NCBI GenBank assembly: GCA_020720405.1
Contig: DYOS01000007.1
Coordinates: 1-56,880, forward strand
From: Caldithrix sp.
Lineage (GTDB): Bacteria > Calditrichota > Calditrichia > Calditrichales > Calditrichaceae
Direction: 5' to 3'
Length of the DNA stretch: 56,880 bases
Shown: positions 42,107-50,457 of the stretch, piece by piece
Layout: the number at the start of each line of letters is the position of its first letter
How positions within the stretch are numbered: the stretch's first letter is position 1
Translations under genes and position numbers: made by a program
Notes under the pieces: model-generated
Seen by the model: the letters and a program-made list of their open reading frames with translations, nothing else
Databases searched by the model: none
Told to the model about the DNA's origin: nothing

Positions 42107-42168
42107 GGCTGAGAGTATGCAACCCGCCTGAGGCGGGCGAATCCGGCCGTCGCCTCTGTCAAACGGCT

Positions 42169-42254
42169 GCCGGGGTGGTGGAATTGGTAGACACAAGGGA
42201 CTTAAAATCCCTCGGGAGTTAAATCCCGTACCGGTTCAAGTCCGGTCCCCGGTA
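42169..42254 (+). tRNA. tRNA-Leu (TAA)
   Basis: A class II tRNA of 86 nt with a long variable arm (TCGGGAGTTAAATCCCG). The acceptor GCCGGGG pairs with CCCCGGT, with G-U at the first pair. The anticodon arm is GGGACTTAAAATCCC with anticodon TAA. The T arm is ACCGGTTCAAGTCCGGT. The discriminator is A and CCA is not encoded. It is the last tRNA before a terminator. Confidence 0.96.
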
Positions 42255-42263
42255 CTGGGAACA

Positions 42264-42306
42264 AGGGTTTAATTATCAAATTTTACTGATGATTAAACCC
42301 TTTTTT
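42264..42306 (+). terminator. rho-independent terminator of the tRNA operon
   Basis: AGGGTTTAATTATCA (42264-42278) pairs with TGATGATTAAACCCT (42287-42301), 15 bp with one U-G pair, around an 8-base loop, followed by TTTTTTATTT. It is a strong terminator 10 bases after tRNA-Leu. Confidence 0.92.
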
Positions 42307-42452
42307 ATTTCTGGTGCTTCTTAATTTCCACCTCCACTTTTTAATATTGTCCTTTAAACAGCACGGCGATTTTTTTAAGAACAGGTTGCATTGCAAATCA
42401 GGGTGATCTGTAAAGGAATCTGATAGAACAATAGACTGTAGAATAAAGAATT

Positions 42453-42484
42453 AAAAAAGGGTTGACCGTTGTTTGGTCAACCCT
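42453..42484 (-). terminator. rho-independent terminator of the ECF/DUF4097 operon
   Basis: On the minus strand AGGGTTGACC (42484-42475) and GGTCAACCCT (42467-42458) form a perfect 10-bp stem with a 7-base loop followed by TTTTTT (42458-42453). It lies 10 bases past the DUF4097 stop. The bases from 42310 to 42450 hold nothing I can support. Confidence 0.92.
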
Positions 42485-42493
42485 GTCAAAAAA

Positions 42494-43603
42494 CTATTGT
42501 TTCTTGATTGTAATATTACCGTCGATGGTCGAAATTTTTACCCGGTTTTTACCATCTCCGCTTTTACCGGCAGCAGTTATTCTGCGGCTTTTGCGTTCGT
42601 TATCACCTTTTTCATCTTCAGTATCGAGCTTGAAATCGCTGCTGATGCGGTATTTTTCCCGGTCCCGGTTGTAGCGTGAATAGACCAGTTCAAGTTCGAA
42701 TCCGGCTGAGGTATTTGCCGGCAGAGTCAGGGTGATATCGCCTCCTTTTGAACTGAGAGAAATATCCCGGCCGGCTTTGCTGCCGTCACCAATAACCTTT
42801 ACAACTACATCACCGCCCATGGTTGATGCTTTCACAGCACCATCAATTTCATCGAGATTGATTTCACCGCCCATGGTTGAAGCATCGACAAAAACGCCGG
42901 CCTTACGGATATTAATTTCGCCGCCCATGGTGCTGACCTTGGCCCCGTTGGGTGCATCATCAATCAGAATCCCGCCACCCATAGTGCTTACTTCCACTGC
43001 TTTTTTGCTCGACTTATTGCCCTGCACATTACGGTACTCAATACTTCCGCCCATGGTGCTGGCATTGACATCACCGCTGACATTATCAAATTCAATGCTG
43101 CCGCCCATCGTTTTAAGACGTCCTTCCAGGTCGGATTCGGAAACTTCGATAGAACCGCCCATTGTCGTAAAATTCACTTCACCGTGCAGCTGGCTGAATT
43201 CAAGAGAACCGCCCATGGTCTGACCATCAAATTTCCCGTTCAGGTTATCCAATTCGATGGAACCGCCCATGGTCTCAATTTCGATATTAAAATTCACCGG
43301 AACATTGATTACCAGATCGACAGAGTGGTTACCCCGTCCGTTCCAGTTGCCGCCTTCGATGGCCACCAGCACACCGTTGCTGTTTTCTCTGATCTCGATG
43401 TCTTCCTCCTCAACATCACCATTGAAATAAGCCTTGACCTCAACCTGATTTTTAGTCCAGCCGGTTACTTTAACCGAACCGCCGGCATCAAGATCAACTT
43501 CTAAGTTTAAACCTGGTTTGGTTTCGACAGTCCGGGTTAAATCCTGTCCGGCCAGGGGCAGGGCCAGCCATAAAACGATGACTGATAAAATAAAATACTT
43601 CAT
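42494..43603 (-). CDS. DUF4097 beta-strand repeat protein with TMGG repeats
   Basis: An exported protein (signal peptide to about residue 19, PLAGQ) forming a predicted right-handed beta-solenoid. Nine copies of a TMGG-centred unit (ETMGGSIEL, QTMGGSLEF, TTMGGSIEV and so on) lie between residues ~110 and ~275, spaced about 15-24 residues apart, then an SKGG variant. A charged stretch (TEDEKGDNERKSRR) precedes a final strand pair. DUF4097 proteins are often encoded with ECF sigma and anti-sigma factors, as here. The envelope role is not known. Confidence 0.88.
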   Translation of the reverse strand: MKYFILSVIVLWLALPLAGQDLTRTVETKPGLNLEVDLDAGGSVKVTGWTKNQVEVKAYFNGDVEEEDIEIRENSNGVLVAIEGGNWNGRGNHSVDLVINVPVNFNIEIETMGGSIELDNLNGKFDGQTMGGSLEFSQLHGEVNFTTMGGSIEVSESDLEGRLKTMGGSIEFDNVSGDVNASTMGGSIEYRNVQGNKSSKKAVEVSTMGGGILIDDAPNGAKVSTMGGEINIRKAGVFVDASTMGGEINLDEIDGAVKASTMGGDVVVKVIGDGSKAGRDISLSSKGGDITLTLPANTSAGFELELVYSRYNRDREKYRISSDFKLDTEDEKGDNERKSRRITAAGKSGDGKNRVKISTIDGNITIKKQ

Positions 43604-43614
43604 TGTATTCTCCT

Positions 43615-44508
43615 CTAATGATTAGTTTGTTTTTGTGTATTGCTTAATTCGACATAGGGCAAAATTTTTTGCTGAAGTGCGGCCTGGAATGGCAGGGTTT
43701 CCTGGTTGATTAACTGTTGCAGACTGTCGGCGGCAAATTGCTGGGTAATCAGGATATCCAGGGCGGTCAGACGCATACTGATGTTGGCATCCGTGCTGAC
43801 GATTTTAAGCAAAGTATTGGTGACCTGGCTGTCCGCTTCAAAATAACCCAGAGCCTGTAAGGCCCGCAGGCGGATAACCGGATGGCTGTCCACCTCCAGA
43901 AGTTGAATCAGTACTTTTTTAAACGACTGATTCTTAATTCTGATGGATTGGGCGATCAAGGCCAGCCGTTCGGCAATCGTGTCATCCTGGTGCAGGGAAT
44001 TGACCAGAATTGCTGATACATCGGGATCGGCTTCAGGCCGGGTCAGTGAAACTGTTCTGGTCAGGTCAAAGGTCAGTTCAACCCGGTTACGGTTGAGCGG
44101 AGTAACCCGGACATTACTAAATTCAGCACTGTTGTCACTGATCAGACCGGAATCAAAATTGTTTTGAAGCGAAGAAGTGCTGAATCTTCCCAGCAGAAAT
44201 GCGGAGATCAGTAATACGGAAGCAGCGGCGAATTGCCAGATCAGCGGATAACCGGGCCAGATTGATCTGCCAGGTTTCTCCGCCTGTGGAATGGCAGCCA
44301 GCACCCGGCGGCGCATGCTAAAAAACGAATCACCACCAGGCAGCGGCAGACGGAAAGCACTGCTCTGCAATTGACCATGCAGCTTCAGAAATTCCCGGCA
44401 GGCCGGGCAATCTTTGATGTGATGAGACAGGGCTTCATCCTCAGCCGGGGAAAGGGTTTGCCATTCTCCGCTCAGGATCATCTCTTCAAATTTTTCGCAG
44501 TTTGACAT
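43615..44508 (-). CDS. zinc-finger anti-sigma factor with HEAT-like repeats
   Basis: Residues 1-60 contain the anti-sigma zinc motif with HHIKDCPACREFLKLH (HxxxCxxC) and an upstream Cys. A TM helix follows (WQFAAASVLLISAFLLGRF, ~90-112). The periplasmic part has an ASA-like domain and HEAT-like helices (VLIQLLEVDSHPVIRLRALQ, LKIVSTDANISMRLTALDIL). It should hold the adjacent ECF sigma factor at the membrane until an envelope signal. The start directly follows the sigma stop (TAAATG). Confidence 0.88.
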   Translation of the reverse strand: MSNCEKFEEMILSGEWQTLSPAEDEALSHHIKDCPACREFLKLHGQLQSSAFRLPLPGGDSFFSMRRRVLAAIPQAEKPGRSIWPGYPLIWQFAAASVLLISAFLLGRFSTSSLQNNFDSGLISDNSAEFSNVRVTPLNRNRVELTFDLTRTVSLTRPEADPDVSAILVNSLHQDDTIAERLALIAQSIRIKNQSFKKVLIQLLEVDSHPVIRLRALQALGYFEADSQVTNTLLKIVSTDANISMRLTALDILITQQFAADSLQQLINQETLPFQAALQQKILPYVELSNTQKQTNH

Positions 44509-45048
44509 TTAAAACCCGCTTTTTGTTATATGGTCTTTAAGTTGACGGATGCCGCGGTGCAGCATGCTTTTAATGACGCCCTCACTGCAATGCAGAGTCC
44601 GGGCGATTTCCTTCAGGGAGAAGTCATTATAATATCTCAGGATAATGGCCTGCCGGTAGCGTTCATTTATCCGGAACAGGCTATTGAGCAGACCGATCTG
44701 ATCCTCCTCATCACTGATCATTTCATCCGCATTTTTCTCGATCGTTGGCAATTCGTCTGTTTCCATGCTGTCCGCTTGTCTGTGCGTCTTCCCGCGTCTG
44801 CTCCAGTCCACCGCCTCATGGTAAGCGATGCGCGCCAGCCACGATTTGAATGTGCTTTTGCCTTCGAATGAACCGAGTTTTTGGTAGGCTTTTAAAAAAG
44901 CGTTCTGACAAATATCAAGAGCATCATCCGGAGAGCGGGTAAACCCGTAGGCGATGGTGTAAATCAGTTCCTGGTAGCGCTGCATTAATTGGTCGTAGTA
45001 GAACGTGTTGCCGGATAAGGTGCCGGACACAAGCTGCTGATCGGTCAT
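44509..45048 (-). CDS. ECF-type RNA polymerase sigma factor
   Basis: A 179-residue sigma factor. Region 2 includes DDALDICQNAFLKAYQKLGSF and STFKSWLARIAYHEAVDWSR, while region 4 includes LKEIARTLHCSEGVIKSMLH with HRGIRQLKDHI. The preceding AAGGAG site is 7-8 bases before the ATG. Followed by its anti-sigma and a DUF4097 protein, it forms a signalling operon that usually controls its own promoter. Confidence 0.95.
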   Translation of the reverse strand: MTDQQLVSGTLSGNTFYYDQLMQRYQELIYTIAYGFTRSPDDALDICQNAFLKAYQKLGSFEGKSTFKSWLARIAYHEAVDWSRRGKTHRQADSMETDELPTIEKNADEMISDEEDQIGLLNSLFRINERYRQAIILRYYNDFSLKEIARTLHCSEGVIKSMLHRGIRQLKDHITKSGF

Positions 45049-45467
45049 GCTTTATCTCCTTCTGCTGCCTTTGACGACAGAGCAGGGCGGAAGTTAGCCT
45101 ATGGATTCAAAAATTTTAGACAATATTTTCATTTTGCCAAGCTGATCTTATAACCTGATCAATTCCAAATTTGGGCTAAAGACCGGGAGAGTAGGCTCTC
45201 TTTAACCCCTATCCCGCTGGTGCGGGATGGGGCTATTTCGAACTTCTTGATTTAATGGACTTTATTCCACCAGGAAACTTATTTATGAATAATTCGGATT
45301 AGCATTTCGGTCATCTTTAAACCCAACAGCTTCATTGCTTAATCTCCCATCTTTCAACGGGTTTCTCCATTGCAATTCATATTCAAGCCCGCCCATGCTG
45401 GATTCATCTTTATTCTTTAATCTTAAGTCTTTTAGTTTTATATTTCGACCGTCAAACAGGAGTACAA
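45049..45467. other. intergenic region between the ECF operon and uvrB
   Basis: A hairpin CCCCTATCCCGC-TGGT-GCGGGATGGGG (45206-45232, one bulged T) and a smaller one GAGAG-TAGG-CTCTC (45187-45200) lie in the middle, the latter followed by TTT. An open frame on the minus strand (45283-45474) has no family resemblance and overlaps the uvrB start, so I do not call it. The remainder is AT-rich and probably holds the promoters of the divergent operons. Confidence 0.4.
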
Positions 45468-47462
45468 ATGTCATCCGGTTTCAAACTGGTCTCAAAATAT
45501 CAGCCTCAGGGCGATCAACCGCAGGCTATCGCCGAGCTGGTGCGCGGCCTGCGTAGTGGATTACCTGCGCAGACCCTGCTTGGTGTAACCGGAAGCGGTA
45601 AAACTTTTACCATGGCTAATATTATCGAACAGGTCAACCGGCCGACCCTGATTATTTCGCATAACAAAACCCTGGCTGCCCAGCTTTATGCAGAGTTCAG
45701 GAGTTTTTTCCCGGACAATGCCGTCGAGTATTTTATCAGCTATTACGATTATTATCAGCCCGAGGCTTATATCCCGACAACGGACACTTATATTGAAAAG
45801 GACTCTTCGATAAATGAGGAAATTGACAAGCTGCGGCTGCGGGCAACCAGTTCCCTTATGTCGCGCCGCGATGTCATTGTTGTTGCTTCAGTCAGTTGCA
45901 TATATGGTATTGGTTCGCCGGAGGATTATAAGGGACTTGTGGTCATTATTGAAACCGGGAAAAGCTATGACCGGCAAAGCCTTCTGCTTTCTCTGGTTGA
46001 TATTCAGTACACCCGGAATGATGTCGGGTTTGAGCGGGCTACTTTCCGCATCCGCGGCGATATTGTCGATATTTTTCCGGCTTACGAGGAGTTCGCTTAC
46101 CGCATTGAGTTTTTCGGCAATGAAGTTGAAGCCATAAAAACCCTTGATCCGCTGAGCGGGAAAATTCTCAGTCAGACCGATAAAGCTTTTATTTTTCCGG
46201 CCAAACATTTTGTGACCACCCAGGAAAAGCTGCAAAATGCGGTTGGCGCTATCCGGGATGAACTGGCTCAAAGACTGGAACTTCTGCGCTCCCGGAATAA
46301 GCTGTTGGAAGCTCAGCGTCTGGAAATGCGCACCAATTTCGATATCGAAATGATGGAGGAAATCGGTTATTGCTCGGGAATTGAAAATTATTCAAGACAC
46401 CTGGCCGGACGGGAGCCCGGCTCGCCCGGTTTTACTTTAATTGATTTCTTCCCGGATGATTTTCTGCTTTTTGTGGATGAGTCGCATCAGAGTCTGCCTC
46501 AAGTCCGGGCTATGTATAATGGCGACCGGGCGCGGAAGGAGGTTCTGGTAGATTATGGATTTCGACTGCCCAGCGCCCTGGATAACCGGCCCTTAAAATT
46601 TCATGAATTTGAACAGAAGATAAAGCAGGCCATTTTTGTTTCGGCAACGCCCGCCGCCTATGAACTGGAAAAGAGCAGCGGGGTCATCGTCGAACAGGTC
46701 ATCCGTCCAACGGGACTGATTGATCCTGAAATTGAGATTCGACCGGTGGCCACACAGATCGATGACCTGATTGATGAAATTAAAAACCGGACTGAAAAGC
46801 GCGAACGGGTTCTGGTGACCACGCTGACCAAACGGATGTCCGAAGATTTGACCGATTACCTGCAGGCGGCTGGCATAAAGGTGCGCTACCTGCACTCGGA
46901 AATTGAGGCGCTGGACCGGGTTGGTATATTGCGCGATTTGCGTCTGGCTGAATTTGATGTGCTGGTCGGGATTAACCTGCTCCGTGAAGGACTGGATCTA
47001 CCGGAGGTTTCGCTGGTCGCTATACTCGATGCCGATAAGGAAGGATTTTTACGCTCCTACGTATCGCTGATGCAAACTGCCGGCCGCGCTGCCAGGAATG
47101 TCGGCGGTAAGGTTATTTTTTATGCCGATCGCATCACCGATAGTATGCAACGGACAATGGACGAATGTTCACGGCGCCGGGAAAAGCAGATGGAGTATAA
47201 TCGGGCTAATAATATCACACCGGAAACGATATTCAAGACAGCCGAGGAAATTTTACGGGCGACCGCGGTGGCCGATGTCCGGCGGGAGCATCAGGTTGTT
47301 TCAGAACCTGTGGTCAGTTATGGCAGTGATCTTGGGAAAAATGAATTACTGGGTCGTCTGCAACGGGAAATGCAATTAGCTGCGGCCAACCTGGAATTTG
47401 AACGGGCGGCAGTGCTGCGGGATGAAATCCGCCGTTTCTCGGGGAGTGCAGAGAAGAAATAA
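45468..47462 (+). CDS. uvrB: UvrABC system protein B (excinuclease helicase subunit)
   Basis: UvrB verifies damage and recruits UvrC in nucleotide excision repair. Walker A is [15 protein letters not shown] near residue 40. The beta-hairpin region [12 protein letters not shown] is diagnostic. Helicase motifs include [25 protein letters not shown] and [17 protein letters not shown]. The UVR domain at the C-terminus ([24 protein letters not shown]) contacts UvrC. Length is 664, standard. A CAGGAG site precedes the ATG. Confidence 0.97.
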   Translation: MSSGFKLVSKYQPQGDQPQAIAELVRGLRSGLPAQTLLGVTGSGKTFTMANIIEQVNRPTLIISHNKTLAAQLYAEFRSFFPDNAVEYFISYYDYYQPEAYIPTTDTYIEKDSSINEEIDKLRLRATSSLMSRRDVIVVASVSCIYGIGSPEDYKGLVVIIETGKSYDRQSLLLSLVDIQYTRNDVGFERATFRIRGDIVDIFPAYEEFAYRIEFFGNEVEAIKTLDPLSGKILSQTDKAFIFPAKHFVTTQEKLQNAVGAIRDELAQRLELLRSRNKLLEAQRLEMRTNFDIEMMEEIGYCSGIENYSRHLAGREPGSPGFTLIDFFPDDFLLFVDESHQSLPQVRAMYNGDRARKEVLVDYGFRLPSALDNRPLKFHEFEQKIKQAIFVSATPAAYELEKSSGVIVEQVIRPTGLIDPEIEIRPVATQIDDLIDEIKNRTEKRERVLVTTLTKRMSEDLTDYLQAAGIKVRYLHSEIEALDRVGILRDLRLAEFDVLVGINLLREGLDLPEVSLVAILDADKEGFLRSYVSLMQTAGRAARNVGGKVIFYADRITDSMQRTMDECSRRREKQMEYNRANNITPETIFKTAEEILRATAVADVRREHQVVSEPVVSYGSDLGKNELLGRLQREMQLAAANLEFERAAVLRDEIRRFSGSAEKK

Positions 47463-47605
47463 TCATTTGGTTTGCGGAATGGAAAAATCTTGTCCACGAA
47501 TGACCCGACAGAGCCGGGCACAGCACGAATTAACACCAATTAAAAGATTAACCACTGAGAACGCTCAGAGCACTGAGTTTTTTCTGTTTCACTGTTTCAC
47601 TGTTT

Positions 47606-47679
47606 CACCAATCACCAATCACCAATCACCAATCACCAATCACCAATCACCAATCACCAATCACTAATCACCAATCACC
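47606..47679. repeat. 7-bp minisatellite (CACCAAT)n
   Basis: Ten consecutive units of CACCAAT (one reads CACTAAT) plus a partial CACC lie between uvrB and the ABC exporter. Directly upstream, TGTTTCAC occurs three times in tandem (47585-47608), an 8-bp repeat. An open frame passes through by chance, but nothing suggests it is coding. Number of units may vary by slippage. Confidence 0.9.
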
Positions 47680-47740
47680 TTTGGTTTGCCCAATCCCGGT
47701 CAGAATCATAAATTGAATCATTATAATACAGGAAATCTGA

Positions 47741-49597
47741 ATGACTCTATACCTCCGGGTTATCTCCTATATCAAACCATACTGGCGTCACCTGAGCCTG
47801 GCCATTTTTCTTTCCTTCCTTTTTGTTGTGCTGAATAACCTGTCGCTCTGGATCGCTGTCGATTTTATCAAAGAATTATTTTCATCAGAATACATCAGTA
47901 ATAGCGAGGTAATCACTGAACCATCCGCTTTACCAGTCAGCCTTGGCGCAGGGCAGAGCATTTACAATAAATTAAATACAGCCATCCGCAGCGTGCTGGT
48001 CCGGGAGAACCGGGTAGCGACGCTGAAAATGGTTTGCTTTGTCATCTTTATTACTTTTTTTCTAAAAAATATTGTCCACTATATTCACAGTCTGGTTCTG
48101 AATTATATCGAAGTGAAGATTGTGGTCAATTTACGCCGGCAGCTGCACAGGGTGCTTATTTACCAGCCGCTGCGTTTCTTCGACCGGCGCCATACAGCGG
48201 AAATGACCTCGGTTGTTTTCAATGATGTCAACGCCATTAACAATGTGCTGCACCAGAATTTTGGGAAAATGATCACGGCGCCGGTGCAGATTCTGACCAA
48301 TATCGTCATCCTGTTTCTGATTAGCTGGCGGCTTTCCTTGTTCAGTGTTTTGGTCATTCCGGTCAGCGGATATGTGATTATTAAAATCGGGCAGGGCATG
48401 CGCCGCCGCAGCCGGAAGGTTTTTCAGCAGATTGCCGATGTGATGTCCTCCTTTCAGGAAGCGATGTCGGGCATGCGCATTGTTAAGGCCTTTAGCAGTG
48501 AGCAATATGAAATAAAACGCTTTGCAAAAAGAAATGATGAATGGTTCAAAAAAACATTCCGGGCCAATAAACTAAAATTTGCCACAAGTCCGCTGAACGA
48601 ACTATTACTGGTTCTGATTGTGGTCGGACTGCTCTGGTACGGCGGGAACCAGGTTTATGCTAACACCGGGATTGCTGCAGAAGATTTTATCAGGTTTCTT
48701 ATTTTTCTGTTTGCTATCTTCCAACCTATAAAGGATTTCTCCGGTTTTAATAATGTGATTCAGAATGGAATGGCCGCAGCAGAGAGAATTTTTCAGGTTC
48801 TTGATCAGGAAACGGAGCCGGTTGTGCCAGCCGGAGCTGAGCCGGTATTACCCGGTGGGTTTACCACAAATATCTGTTTTGAGCAGGTTAGTTTTAGCTA
48901 TAATTCCGGGGAAAGCCGGGTTCTTGATGATGTTAATCTGGATATCAAAGCCGGGCAGCTGGTTGCTTTTGTCGGGCCGAGCGGTGCCGGTAAAAGTACA
49001 CTGCTCAATCTCCTGCCCCGTTTTTATGAACCGGATCAGGGCAGAATTTTAATTGATGGTAAAAATATCCGGGAAATGGCTTTGCCCGAACTGAGATCCT
49101 TGTTCGGCATCGTTACCCAGGACACGATTTTATTTAATGAATCCATCCGGATGAATATTTTATACGGCCGGCCGGAAGCGACTGAACCCGAAATCATCGA
49201 AGCGGCCAAAGCTGCCCATGCCTGGGAATTTATCCGGCAGATGGAGCAGGGTTTGGATACGGTAGTCGGTGAAAAGGGCGCCCGGCTTTCCGGGGGACAA
49301 AAACAGCGTCTATCCATTGCCCGGGCCATTTTAAAAAATCCGGCTGTTCTGATTTTTGACGAAGCAACCAGTTCACTTGATACAGAATCGGAACGACTGG
49401 TGCAGCAGGCCATCGAGCAGATGCACGGCCGGCGGACTGTTCTGGTAATCGCCCATCGTTTATCGACTGTACAGCATGCAGACAATATTGTGGTTATGAA
49501 GGATGGACGGGTGGCCGACACCGGAGGCCACGATGACTTATTATCCCGAAGCCCGCTTTATAGAAATTTGTATGAAAATCAGGTTCTGAAATCATGA
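47741..49597 (+). CDS. ABC exporter, MsbA-like (fused permease-ATPase)
   Basis: Six TM helices in the first ~340 residues are followed by a full nucleotide-binding domain: Walker A FVGPSGAGKSTLLNL, Q-loop, signature LSGGQKQRLSIARAIL, Walker B VLIFDEATSSLD and the H-loop IAHRLSTV. Homodimers of this type flip lipid A-core or other lipids across the inner membrane. A cytoplasmic coupling sequence AMSGMRIVKAFSSE is also typical. The neighbours (DUF3108, envelope glycan genes) fit an envelope role. It overlaps the DUF3108 gene by 4 bases. Confidence 0.9.
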   Translation: MTLYLRVISYIKPYWRHLSLAIFLSFLFVVLNNLSLWIAVDFIKELFSSEYISNSEVITEPSALPVSLGAGQSIYNKLNTAIRSVLVRENRVATLKMVCFVIFITFFLKNIVHYIHSLVLNYIEVKIVVNLRRQLHRVLIYQPLRFFDRRHTAEMTSVVFNDVNAINNVLHQNFGKMITAPVQILTNIVILFLISWRLSLFSVLVIPVSGYVIIKIGQGMRRRSRKVFQQIADVMSSFQEAMSGMRIVKAFSSEQYEIKRFAKRNDEWFKKTFRANKLKFATSPLNELLLVLIVVGLLWYGGNQVYANTGIAAEDFIRFLIFLFAIFQPIKDFSGFNNVIQNGMAAAERIFQVLDQETEPVVPAGAEPVLPGGFTTNICFEQVSFSYNSGESRVLDDVNLDIKAGQLVAFVGPSGAGKSTLLNLLPRFYEPDQGRILIDGKNIREMALPELRSLFGIVTQDTILFNESIRMNILYGRPEATEPEIIEAAKAAHAWEFIRQMEQGLDTVVGEKGARLSGGQKQRLSIARAILKNPAVLIFDEATSSLDTESERLVQQAIEQMHGRRTVLVIAHRLSTVQHADNIVVMKDGRVADTGGHDDLLSRSPLYRNLYENQVLKS

Positions 49598-50391
49598 AAT
49601 ACAATTTGATTTTTGTCCTAAGTCTGCTTCTTGCCGCATCCATCCAGGCCGGTGAACCGGTTAAAATGCCCTTCAGATATGGTGAGGTGCTGGAATTCAA
49701 AATACGCTATGGTCTGGTTAAAGCAGGTACCGCTGAGATGAAAGTGATCGGCTTAACCAACTGGCAGGGAAAGGCGGCTCTTCATATCCAGACCAAAGCC
49801 AACAGCATTCCCAGTTTTGACTGGATGTACAAGGTGCGTGATCAGATTGATGCCTTTGTTGATCCTCAGACCATGTTTCCGCTCCGCTTTGAGAAGAAGC
49901 TGCGGGAAGGCAATTACCTGGCTGATCTGACAGTCGATTATTTTGTCAGCGATTCTCTGGCCCGGGTTCATTTTATCCGCTACGAGAGTGAGAATAAAAT
50001 CAAAAAAGAAAAGCGCTATGATGTCATGGTCAAACCGGCCACCTATGATATTTTATCCGCATTCTATTATGTCCGTACTCTTGTCCTGGAGGATGGGAAA
50101 TCGCAATACATATCGACCCACGAATCGGAAAAAACCTACGATCTGGAAGTCCGCCGCTACGGTACGGAGATAGTTGAAACCGAAGCTGGAAAATTCCGCT
50201 GCCTGGTTATTGAACCGTTGATTCAGGGTGAGGGTATTTTTAAGAAACAGGGCCGGCTGCGCATCTGGGTTACTGATGATCACCTCAAAATTCCGGTACT
50301 GATGAAAAGTAAGGTTATCGTTGGCAATATCACGACCGAGCTGGTCAGGATCAAAGGCATAGATGAACCGATTCCGGCCAGGCTGAAATAA
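49594..50391 (+). CDS. DUF3108 domain periplasmic protein
   Basis: A signal peptide (to ~19, SIQAG) and a beta-rich body: FRYGEVLEFKIRYGLVKAGT at the N-terminus and AFYYVRTLVLEDGKS in the middle are typical of DUF3108, as is the late block GRLRIWVTDDHLKIPVLMKS. Function unknown; related proteins are seen beside lipid transport or polysaccharide genes. It is translationally coupled to the MsbA-like exporter. Confidence 0.85.
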   Translation: MKYNLIFVLSLLLAASIQAGEPVKMPFRYGEVLEFKIRYGLVKAGTAEMKVIGLTNWQGKAALHIQTKANSIPSFDWMYKVRDQIDAFVDPQTMFPLRFEKKLREGNYLADLTVDYFVSDSLARVHFIRYESENKIKKEKRYDVMVKPATYDILSAFYYVRTLVLEDGKSQYISTHESEKTYDLEVRRYGTEIVETEAGKFRCLVIEPLIQGEGIFKKQGRLRIWVTDDHLKIPVLMKSKVIVGNITTELVRIKGIDEPIPARLK

Positions 50392-50457
50392 GTTGGCGGC
50401 CTGAAGCCTGTTTAATTCAATCCACGTGGACGGATATGCGGGAAAACCGTTTATTTC

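Larger units (their letters stand above)
41538..42156 (+). mobile_element. tandem GIY-YIG cassettes inserted at the tRNA-Cys 3' end
   Basis: Two identical 300-bp units (41538-41837 and 41838-42137) are followed by a third partial copy of only 19 bp (42138-42156). Each unit starts with the tRNA-Cys 3' end CGAATCCGGCCGTCGCCTC, continues with a GIY-YIG nuclease gene and ends in the perfect hairpin CCCGCC-TGA-GGCGGG (41823-41837 and 42123-42137). Removing both units restores tRNA-Cys followed by TGTCAAACGG and tRNA-Leu. The arrangement is a 281-bp insertion flanked by 19-bp direct repeats, duplicated once. No integrase or transposase is present. Confidence 0.8.

Noticed and set aside
41538-42156. 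Tandem repeats considered as a CRISPR array
   Set aside because: The units are 300 bp, identical including the coding part, with only 19-bp shared ends and no spacers or cas genes.
45283-45474. 63-residue minus-strand open frame before uvrB
   Set aside because: It overlaps the uvrB start and ribosome binding site on the other strand and has no family resemblance.
47398-47667. 89-residue open frame crossing the end of uvrB and the 7-bp repeats
   Set aside because: The translation is just uvrB out of frame followed by repeat peptide (NHQSPIT); nothing suggests coding.
47606-47679. 7-bp repeats considered as a CRISPR array or iteron origin
   Set aside because: Units are directly abutting without spacers, far shorter than CRISPR repeats, and there is no replication initiator gene nearby.
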